Source: JBCDBH01 sp039184055 (GTDB taxonomy: Bacteria; Acidobacteriota; Thermoanaerobaculia; Multivoradales; J023). From it: DNA of 13,822 bases. The stretch is from the NCBI GenBank assembly GCA_039184055.1, contig JBCDBH010000142.1, forward strand, positions 1-13,822. The letters are read 5' to 3'. The position numbers were made by a program, and so were the translations under genes. This document shows, one piece after another, positions 7,073 to 13,822 of the stretch. The notes beneath the pieces are model-generated. The model saw only the letters and a list, made by a program, of their open reading frames with translations, did not search any database and was not told the origin of the DNA. Position 1 is the stretch's first letter. Each line of letters starts with the position of its first letter.

Positions 7073-10000
7073 TCACACCGGCGGATGTGGACACGGTGGC
7101 TGGATACACATCGCCGGGACCGGAATGAGTGACGAGGTGCGTAGGATCCGTACTTCGCCCAGGTCACGCCCGAGAGGGTCGGGGAAGGTGCCGACAGCCT
7201 CGGGAAGCAATTCGACGGCGAGCACGGAGAGCGGGCTGTCGGTGGCCAGGCCGAGACGCTCGAGGGCGGTTTCGATCTGGTCTTGACGCCACGATCCGAG
7301 TCCACCGAGCAGCGCTTCGTTGCGTTGCCCTTTGCCGATCAGCTCGCGGAACAGACGGCTGCTCATGGGAGTTTGACCGAGCAGAATGTTGCGGTGATCG
7401 GTGCCGTCGACCTGGTTCACCTGGGCGTAGAGCAGGCCCCATAGCTCGGTGGCCGGTGGCTGCTGACGCAGGTTGCGACCTTCCCACACCGGGGTGGCGT
7501 AGTCGGCGCTGATCCGCACGCCGTCGCCGTCGCGAACCGGGGTACAGGTGAGCGACGGTGACGGATGACGCACGCCGGTGACCCGCAACGCCGGGCCGAA
7601 ACGCGCCCGGGCGGTGGACCAGCCGACGGCATGACCGAGCCGCACTTCGTAGGTGAAGAAGCCGAAGAGCTCGCGTGAGGTCTCGTAGAGCCCGGGTGGC
7701 AAGGGCACGATGAAGTGCCGGGGCGAGTCGGTGGCGATCAGCTGCTGCATCGCCGCGAGGCCGGCGCGATCGTCGGCTTGCCCCGGACGAATCACCCGCA
7801 TGGCTTCCGGATCGACCGGCAGCGGTGGCTCGGGTGGCGGCTCGACTTCCTCACCGCCGGTGAGCATCGGATCGGGAGCGTAGGTGAGCACCCGCGCGAA
7901 GTAGCTGTCGGCGGGATTGTCGGGTGGCGCGGCGAATTCGAGCCACAGATAACGCTCGCGATCCCCGGTGCGACTGTAGACCTCGTCACGCTCGTACGGC
8001 GACAGCGCGACACCCGCCGACACCAGCTCGGGGGTCTGCGTGGGAGGCGCGGCGATCGGCAGATCGATGTCGAGATCGAGCGCCGGGTCGCTCTGCGCCG
8101 GCTGATCGACAAAGCGCGCGCTCACCGTGTAGGTGAGCGAACGCTCGGCGGGGTGCGCCGGTGGGATCGCTTTGGGATCGACGGCGTCGAAGAAGATCAG
8201 TCGGGTGGTGCCCCGTTCGGCGGCACGACCCCGGTCGTTACGCGCCAGCACGGTCGGATTGACCGCGCGAGGCACGTGCAGATGACCGATCTCGCTGCCG
8301 TCGCGAGCGATCCGAATACCGTCGGTCTCGAGACCGTCCCAGGTCCAATCACGCGCCAGCCGCACGCTGACCGCGACGATCCACCGATCGGCGAGCTCGG
8401 CCTTGGCGCCGACGGCGATGCCCGAACGATCGGGCGACAGGATGTGAGCGATCTCTTTCGAACATCCGAAAAGACAACGCTCCCCGGCCTGGGCGCTGAA
8501 GGTCAGGCCCCGATGGGCGATATCGAGCTCTTCGGCAAAGCGACCGAGCAGATCGTCTTCCGCCTGCTCGCCTCGCCCGCTGGCCCGCAGCCGCGCCCGA
8601 TAGGCGGCGTCGCCCACCGCGTCGGGCCGGAGAAACATGGCGCGCAGCCGGTCGCCGGCCAGATCGACGGCGAACAGCCCACGCTCGTCGACCGGCGCGG
8701 CGCGCAACGTCACCTCGGTGGCGCGACCGAAGCGCGATGCGTCGCTACCGAAGTAGGCCAAGCCGGGATCGTCGCGCCCCACGGCCTCGAACACCAAGGT
8801 GACGTCGCGCGCCCGCGGTACGGTGAGCGGCTGATCGGCGGCCGGCGGCACCATGGCGTCGATATCGGGCACGTCGACATAGTCGATCCCGAGGACGAGC
8901 GAGTCTTCGAGCCCGACCGGAAAGGCGCGCACCACGCTGTAGAGGGTGCGCTCGGGAGGCGTGCCCTCGACATCGTTGACGTCGTCGAAATCGAGACCGG
9001 CGACCCGCACGGTGATCCGCACCGCGTCGACGTCGACATCGGGCACCGCCGCGACGTCCTCGATGCCGCCGCCACGAATCGCGGCGACCGCGTCACGCAG
9101 ACGCTGCCGTGCGTCGGGCACGTCGGCGAAGATCGCCTGCGGATACGACAACGTCGGTCGCGACAGGCTGAGCTCGGTGGGCGGCGCCGCCGGATCGAGA
9201 TTCTCGGGTATGCCGAGCAAGCCGACCGGCCCCGGTGAAATGAAACGACGGAAATCACAGCGTCCGTGTGGCGCCGGCGCCGGCAACACCGCCTGATCGT
9301 CGGCGTTCGGCCCCCCGCCCGACAGATCGACCAGACGCACCCGGGTCTCGTAGCTCTCGCCATAACGCAGCGGCACCACTTCGGGCCCGACCGCCTTGTA
9401 ATGACCGACATCGGTCGGCGCGCCGCTGACCTCGAGCGACAGCGGATCCTTGACCACCAGCGACCAGCCTTCCCATTGGGTGAAATAGCTCGGCAGCCAA
9501 TAGATGCCGCCCTCCTCGGCATCGAGGTTGAGCGGCGCGGCGTGCACGTTGAGCTCACCATCGAAACCACCGAGATCGAGGCCACCGAGACGGAGTGAGT
9601 CGGCGCTCGCCCGCGTCAGCGGATGCCATGCGGCGTCGCCCACTTTGCGGACGTCGATCCGGTACGCGTAGGTACCGAGCGGCGAGTTGCGTGTTTCGAC
9701 GGCGGGATCGAGGATCTGACGGTTCATCCAGTCGAGAAGCTGTTCATCATCCCAACCGATCTGAATCCCCGTATCGGTGATCGGCGCCCCGGCGCGTTCC
9801 CCCTCGGCCCCCGCCGGGTCGCTGGTCCGCGCCTGATCGCAATACACCACCTTGGCAAAGCCGTCGTCGTAGCTCGCCACCTCGGCGAAGAGCTCATCGT
9901 AATCACCCGCTGGCGGTGGATCGGCGATCGGAAAGAGCACCGGCGCGAACAGCGGCCGCTCCGCCTGGAGCGGTGGAATGCGCGCTGCCCAGGTGGCCAA

Positions 10001-10672
10001 GAGATCGGGCTGCGCGGCGGTCTGCGCCGCCCACGCGGTCCCGGGGCGCAGGCCGAGGTAGAGCCAACCACCGTTGGCGAAGACATTGGCCGATGGCTCG
10101 AGCTTGGTTTCGTAGACGATGCCACCGGCGATCGCCGCCACCGGCTGACGGAGCAAATAGGCCACCGCCTGCCCCCAGGCGATCGTCGTGGTGGCGGGCA
10201 CCGGCGGTTTACGCAAACGACAGGCGTTACGCAGCGCGCAGGCGTATTCGTCGTCGATCACCGCCCACGGATTGCGTGGCCCCGCCCACGAAAAGCTCTG
10301 GCGATAGCTCATCGGCAGGAATTTCTTGATCTGTCGACCGGCACGCCGCGGGTTGGCGATGCCGGCGTCGAGGTTCGGATCGATATCCAACTGCGCCGCC
10401 AGCTCGGTGAACACCTGACGACGCACCGCCGACGTAGCCAGATCGAGCTGCGGTCGATCGGTCACATCGGCGGATCGCGGCAGCCGGTCGAGACCGGGAA
10501 TGAGCGCGGCTTCGAGACCCAGCTCACCGTCGACGAACGCCGGTCCACCGGGCATCAGAGGCGCCAAGGGATTGCCCCGGGGCAAGACCACGAGACGCAG
10601 CGTCAACACACCGTCCCGCCAGCGTTGCGGAAAGGGCAGGAGGCTCAGTTTGTAAGTCGGTTGCGGTGCCAT
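7073..10672 (-). CDS. Large uncharacterised multi-segment, beta-rich protein (1199 aa)
   Basis: I do not recognise a family. ATG at 10672 (minus strand) is supported by AAGGAG 8 bases upstream. No signal peptide or membrane segment is visible: the N-terminus, MAPQPTYKLSLLPFPQRW, is not hydrophobic enough. Visible parts are as follows. Residues 1-130 are a segment ending in MSYRQSFSWAGPRNPW. About residues 300-410 hold strand-rich sequence reminiscent of a fibronectin-III-like sandwich (TGIQIGWDDEQLLDW, GTYAYRIDVRKVGDAAWH, then IYWLPSYFTQWEGWSLVVKD). The middle contains many short Val/Leu/Asp strands. Cys733 and Cys737 form a C-L-F-G-C pair. A Pro/Glu linker (EEVEPPPEPPLPV) lies near residue 945. 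A final segment has many Trp and Arg, and the protein ends CIQPPCPHPPV. The gene lies 33 bp after the large gene at 10706-13783, on the same strand, so the two are probably one operon. Long open frames on the opposite strand are by-products of GC-rich codon use. A scaffold, surface or particle protein is possible, but no function can be assigned. Confidence 0.85.
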   Translation of the reverse strand: MAPQPTYKLSLLPFPQRWRDGVLTLRLVVLPRGNPLAPLMPGGPAFVDGELGLEAALIPGLDRLPRSADVTDRPQLDLATSAVRRQVFTELAAQLDIDPNLDAGIANPRRAGRQIKKFLPMSYRQSFSWAGPRNPWAVIDDEYACALRNACRLRKPPVPATTTIAWGQAVAYLLRQPVAAIAGGIVYETKLEPSANVFANGGWLYLGLRPGTAWAAQTAAQPDLLATWAARIPPLQAERPLFAPVLFPIADPPPAGDYDELFAEVASYDDGFAKVVYCDQARTSDPAGAEGERAGAPITDTGIQIGWDDEQLLDWMNRQILDPAVETRNSPLGTYAYRIDVRKVGDAAWHPLTRASADSLRLGGLDLGGFDGELNVHAAPLNLDAEEGGIYWLPSYFTQWEGWSLVVKDPLSLEVSGAPTDVGHYKAVGPEVVPLRYGESYETRVRLVDLSGGGPNADDQAVLPAPAPHGRCDFRRFISPGPVGLLGIPENLDPAAPPTELSLSRPTLSYPQAIFADVPDARQRLRDAVAAIRGGGIEDVAAVPDVDVDAVRITVRVAGLDFDDVNDVEGTPPERTLYSVVRAFPVGLEDSLVLGIDYVDVPDIDAMVPPAADQPLTVPRARDVTLVFEAVGRDDPGLAYFGSDASRFGRATEVTLRAAPVDERGLFAVDLAGDRLRAMFLRPDAVGDAAYRARLRASGRGEQAEDDLLGRFAEELDIAHRGLTFSAQAGERCLFGCSKEIAHILSPDRSGIAVGAKAELADRWIVAVSVRLARDWTWDGLETDGIRIARDGSEIGHLHVPRAVNPTVLARNDRGRAAERGTTRLIFFDAVDPKAIPPAHPAERSLTYTVSARFVDQPAQSDPALDLDIDLPIAAPPTQTPELVSAGVALSPYERDEVYSRTGDRERYLWLEFAAPPDNPADSYFARVLTYAPDPMLTGGEEVEPPPEPPLPVDPEAMRVIRPGQADDRAGLAAMQQLIATDSPRHFIVPLPPGLYETSRELFGFFTYEVRLGHAVGWSTARARFGPALRVTGVRHPSPSLTCTPVRDGDGVRISADYATPVWEGRNLRQQPPATELWGLLYAQVNQVDGTDHRNILLGQTPMSSRLFRELIGKGQRNEALLGGLGSWRQDQIETALERLGLATDSPLSVLAVELLPEAVGTFPDPLGRDLGEVRILRTSSLIPVPAMCIQPPCPHPPV

Positions 10673-10680
10673 GTGATCGT

Positions 10681-10686
10681 CTCCTT
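10681..10686 (-). promoter_or_regulatory. Ribosome binding site of the 1199-aa gene
   Basis: Read on the minus strand, AAGGAG ends 8 bases before ATG 10672 and lies in the 33-base gap after the stop of the upstream large gene. It is a strong site and fixes the start. It also means this gene can be translated independently of its upstream partner. Confidence 0.8.
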
Positions 10687-10705
10687 GTTCGTCTCCGAGC
10701 CGAGC

Positions 10706-13700
10706 TCAGAGCTTGAACTTTTCGCTGTAGCTGAGGGTGGCGGAAAACTCGAGGGTGACGAACCAGCAAATGGTGATCTCGACGGCGAACTTCGCTGAGC
10801 CCAGCAGCTCGACTTCGTTCGACGATCCAGCACCACCGGGGAGTAACAGCTTGACCTGGCCGAGCAGCTCGATCTTGACGGTGATCGTGAAGATCAATAC
10901 CGAGGCACTGCCGGTGAGGATGATCAGCACGCCGAGACCGAAAGCGTTGCTCTCGACCACCACCTGGATGCCCCATTGGAATTTGGCCATCACGTAGATC
11001 GGTCCGAGCGACGCGTCGACCGACGCCCCCCACAGCAGCTTGACCTTGACCCCGTAACCGGTGAGCTCGTTGCCGGTGATCTCGACATCGCCCTCACCTT
11101 CGCCGAACAACGGCAGGATGATCGGCACCTTGGCGCCGAGCACGAAGTAGAGATACCCGGTCCAGACATCCTTCGGAGTGCCCGGTGGGAGGGCGGCCGG
11201 GCTGCCGACGGCACTCGTCAACGCCGTCGAGTCGTTGCCAAAACCGGCGCCGATCTTGCCCTTCACTTTGAGCCCGACGAGATCGAGATAGCCGTCGGGC
11301 TTCTTCGGATCGATGATGTTGATCCGCACCCCGGCCTTGAGCTTCCATTTCGGGTTCGACAGCGAGAGGCTGAACGGGTCGAAGCCGAGCGCCTCCATGA
11401 AGCGAATGATCGGGGTCACGGGAGCGAGCACGCTGCCGTAGACCACCTCTGGATCGGCCAGCTGAGGCGCGGTTCCGGTGGCAGCGGCGACGTCGTGCAC
11501 CACCTTGATCACTTCGCTGAACGGGCCAAGATCCATCGCCACTTCCATCTTGCGCATATCGAGGCGCCACGGCTTGGCGTCATCGGGATCGAGAGTGAAG
11601 CGCAAGGCATCGGGCGCACCGTCGTAGCGACGGAAGATGCGGAACGCCGACACAGCGGTCAGATCGCTCTCGCGGCGTCCGGCGGGCACCGGAAAGCTGA
11701 CCGTCGGATTCGGACCCTGGCGATAGCGTCCACCCGGTCGCAGATCGAGCCGCCACATGCCCTGACTCTCGAAGGTCGAATCGAGCGGTGGAAAGACGCT
11801 GGTGGCGTGCATCAAGGCATAGGCATCGGCGAGCCGCGCAGTGAGCGTGCTCTCCCAGCCGTTGCCTCCAGCGCGCATCCGTGGCCGCGGGTAGGCCACC
11901 CGGTGCACATCCGACGCGAGCAACAGAGCGTGCTCGTTTTCCGGGCTCGCCGGCCGGAGCAGATCGGCGGCATCGGCGACGCGATACCAAATATCCGGTG
12001 CGCCGCCGCCCACCGGTCCACGCCGCACCAGCGGCACGCCGAGATCACGATCCACCGGCTGCGGCTGACCGTCGGCGCTCGCCCACCGGATCACCGACCA
12101 ATCGCCGTCTTCGGGCAACGCCAGGCTGCCTCGCGCCACGCCGGCGAATTGCGGCGCGCCAGCGGTCTGCGGCGCGATCCCGATCTCGACCCGACCGACC
12201 CGCATGCGTTGTCCCGACCCGGCGACGTCGAGCGTGCAATCGAGTCCACCACCGGCGCTGCCTTCGGCGGCCAACGCGGCGGCGAGCTGGGTGGCAGACA
12301 GACCGGCGCCGGACGGCTCGATTTGCAAATAGCCGACCTGATCGCGGCTGGGTACGCGACTTCCGGCGCGATGACCGGCGACCACGTCGGCCATCTGGAT
12401 GTCGGTGTCGAAGAGCACCTCGGCGAGCACCATCGGCACGCCATCGACGGTGAGCTCGACGTTGCGCCCGGTCTCGCGAATCCTGCGCACATCGAGCGCC
12501 GCCTGTACGACACCCGGATGGATGACGATCGGTGGCTCACCGGGAGGCGGCGGGACGAATTGAAAACGCCCGTCGCTCACCGCCACCCAACCGCTGTCGC
12601 GCCGGTAGACAAAGCCGCCACGACGCCGCTCGATGGTGATCGTCCGCACCACCGCCACGCCCCAGGGGTAGAGCGTCGTCTTGACCTGCACCACCTCGTA
12701 GGCGGTGCGTCCGACGACGACATCGAAACGCACCTGGGTGGTCTCGGCGTTGCCGGCGTCCGGGGCACGCCAATCGCTGAACATGCTGGCGCCATAGCCC
12801 GAGATGTCGAGTCGGGTCACCGGCACGCGTGGATCGGTACCACCCGGGCCCATTTCGTTGTTGAAGATCGTCTCGGCGCTCGACGCCGGATTGGCCGACG
12901 CCCACAGCACGCTGATCCCGAGCGGCGCGCGGGTCACCGGATCGACACCGTTGCGGGTCTGGTACGTCGCACCGTCGAAACCCGGTGACTCGCTGCCGAC
13001 AAAGCCCGTGGCGCGCATCGACAGCTGCATGCCGCCGGTCAGCTCGCCGTCGGTGCTCACCGGTCGATCGAGCGTCAGCGCGGCGGTGCGACCGCCACCT
13101 TGACGCCGCAGCATCGCCGCCGCTTTCATCCCGAACGGCAAGGTGAACATCGCCCCCGCCGGCTGACTGGCATGCTCGGCGACGATCTGCTCGACTACCG
13201 GGCGCGGCGCCACCGGCACCAGGGTCACCGAGTCGGCGCCGAGCCGGGTGGCGCCACCGTCGTCACGCGAGGCGAGAATCGGCGGAAAGGGTCCGACATC
13301 GGGATTCTGAATCGTGCGTACCGGCTCCCACTGCACGATCGGCGTGGTCATGGCGCGGACGTTGCGACCCGGCGCCACCAGATCGAGGGCGTCGATATCG
13401 AGCTCAAGCGGCTGGCGACTGTCACGACGCGCCACCAGGTCGACGCCGAATTGATCGGCGTTCGACGACACGTCGAGCAGGGTCACCACCTCACGACCGG
13501 GCCCGGCGAGCTCCTCGAAGATGTTGCGTAGCCCGGCCTCGTTTTCGAGATCGATCTTGAGCTCACGCTGCGGGTTGGGCAACTTGACGTCGATGGGCAC
13601 GGGCGCCACCGTCCCGACGATCCGACCGCTTTCAGTGGCCGCCTCGGAGGTCGCGGCGGCCTCGGGAGTCTCCGTACCCCGTCCCGGTAGGAGGAGATCG

Positions 13701-13783
13701 GTCGCGAGACGGGCGCGCGTGGGGTCGAGTCGGAACACGCGATCATCGATACCGCTCACAATGGGTGTGACGCCCGTGAACAC
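10706..13783 (-). CDS. Large uncharacterised protein with hydrophobic beta-rich C-terminus (at least 1025 aa, probably 5' partial)
   Basis: I do not recognise a family. The first possible start in the visible frame is GTG 13783. It has no ribosome binding site and sits beside a G/C-only stretch, and the frame stays open to the window edge, so the true start may lie outside. Residues about 36-56 form an Ala/Thr/Glu-rich linker. Residues about 285-425 are rich in Gly, Trp and Tyr and look like a compact conserved domain (PVTRLDISGYGASMFSDW, then FDVVVGRTAYEVVQVKTTLY and PWGVAVVRTITIERR). From about residue 790 to the end the chain alternates hydrophobic and small or polar residues in strand-length runs (for example AKFQWGIQVVVES, FGLGVLIILTGSASVLIFTI, FAVEITICWFVTLEFSATLS) and ends in YSEKFKL. 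This could be a membrane-inserting or barrel-like region, or a packed beta-solenoid. No N-terminal signal peptide is visible. The stop is 33 bp before the 1199-aa gene, which suggests a shared transcript and a common structure or pathway. Confidence 0.82.
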   Translation of the reverse strand: MFTGVTPIVSGIDDRVFRLDPTRARLATDLLLPGRGTETPEAAATSEAATESGRIVGTVAPVPIDVKLPNPQRELKIDLENEAGLRNIFEELAGPGREVVTLLDVSSNADQFGVDLVARRDSRQPLELDIDALDLVAPGRNVRAMTTPIVQWEPVRTIQNPDVGPFPPILASRDDGGATRLGADSVTLVPVAPRPVVEQIVAEHASQPAGAMFTLPFGMKAAAMLRRQGGGRTAALTLDRPVSTDGELTGGMQLSMRATGFVGSESPGFDGATYQTRNGVDPVTRAPLGISVLWASANPASSAETIFNNEMGPGGTDPRVPVTRLDISGYGASMFSDWRAPDAGNAETTQVRFDVVVGRTAYEVVQVKTTLYPWGVAVVRTITIERRRGGFVYRRDSGWVAVSDGRFQFVPPPPGEPPIVIHPGVVQAALDVRRIRETGRNVELTVDGVPMVLAEVLFDTDIQMADVVAGHRAGSRVPSRDQVGYLQIEPSGAGLSATQLAAALAAEGSAGGGLDCTLDVAGSGQRMRVGRVEIGIAPQTAGAPQFAGVARGSLALPEDGDWSVIRWASADGQPQPVDRDLGVPLVRRGPVGGGAPDIWYRVADAADLLRPASPENEHALLLASDVHRVAYPRPRMRAGGNGWESTLTARLADAYALMHATSVFPPLDSTFESQGMWRLDLRPGGRYRQGPNPTVSFPVPAGRRESDLTAVSAFRIFRRYDGAPDALRFTLDPDDAKPWRLDMRKMEVAMDLGPFSEVIKVVHDVAAATGTAPQLADPEVVYGSVLAPVTPIIRFMEALGFDPFSLSLSNPKWKLKAGVRINIIDPKKPDGYLDLVGLKVKGKIGAGFGNDSTALTSAVGSPAALPPGTPKDVWTGYLYFVLGAKVPIILPLFGEGEGDVEITGNELTGYGVKVKLLWGASVDASLGPIYVMAKFQWGIQVVVESNAFGLGVLIILTGSASVLIFTITVKIELLGQVKLLLPGGAGSSNEVELLGSAKFAVEITICWFVTLEFSATLSYSEKFKL

Positions 13784-13789
13784 GCCCGT

Positions 13790-13822
13790 CGGGGGGCCCC
13801 CCGCCCGGGGGCCCCCCCCCGG
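13790..13822. other. G/C-only low-complexity window end
   Basis: The last 33 bases contain no A or T. They consist of G and C runs, including GGGGGGCCCCCC (13791-13802) and GGGGG followed by nine C (13807-13820). The coding sequence just to the left, although GC-rich, has normal mixed composition. This is most likely an assembly or sequencing artefact at a contig end, so the sequence upstream of the 10706-13783 gene should not be trusted here. Confidence 0.75.

Noticed and set aside
7715..9238. 507-codon open frame on the + strand, opposite the 1199-aa gene
   Set aside because: It has the same shadow character: Arg/His/Gly-rich, no family resemblance, no start signal. The minus-strand gene has a strong ribosome binding site and runs without a break.
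10976..12988. 670-codon open frame on the + strand, opposite the large minus-strand gene
   Set aside because: The translation is dominated by Arg, His, Asp and Gly with no domain-like pattern or ribosome binding site. Such antisense frames are expected when a GC-rich gene avoids certain codons. The minus-strand frame is longer and has ordinary protein composition.

Overview
This is a GC-rich bacterial fragment with eight protein-coding genes and no RNA genes, CRISPR array or intact insertion sequence that I can see. Lipoprotein signal sequences, parvulin-type chaperones and an alkaline-phosphatase-fold protein with a TPR tail suggest a Gram-negative-type cell envelope. That architecture is common in Acidobacteriota (Thermoanaerobaculia-like) and Myxococcota genomes, but the lineage is an inference. 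The window opens inside a gene and ends in 33 bases made only of G and C, so it is probably a whole metagenomic contig or one end of one.

Left block (1-4695, + strand): a tightly coupled operon of a partial parvulin-like protein, a lipoprotein of the sulfatase/alkaline-phosphatase superfamily with C-terminal TPRs, and a second parvulin lipoprotein with a tandem layout. Both junctions are ATGA overlaps, but the second one is only apparent. The sulfatase-like frame is cut by an in-frame TAA at 2762-2764, after which the same frame continues the TPR for 61 more codons to a TGA that overlaps the next start. This looks like a single-base nonsense change or a sequence error. It also shows that the third gene starts at 2947, not further upstream. 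The sulfatase-like protein has Thr where true sulfatases carry the Cys/Ser that becomes formylglycine.

Middle block (4696-7069, + strand): a secreted alpha/beta hydrolase resembling platelet-activating-factor acetylhydrolases, in DNA of visibly lower GC. It is followed by a two-gene toxin-antitoxin module, a UPF0175 antitoxin and a DUF3368 PIN-like toxin, joined by an ATGA overlap.

Right block (7073-13783, - strand): two very large proteins that I cannot assign to a family (at least 1025 aa and 1199 aa). They are 33 bp apart with a strong ribosome binding site between them, and they run tail to tail into the toxin gene with 3 bp to spare. The first, which is 5'-partial or nearly so, ends in about 200 residues of hydrophobic, beta-strand-like sequence. 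The second is a multi-segment, beta-rich protein. This pair is the best candidate here for an undescribed system. The sequence does not reveal its function, and the rest of its operon would lie beyond the window end.
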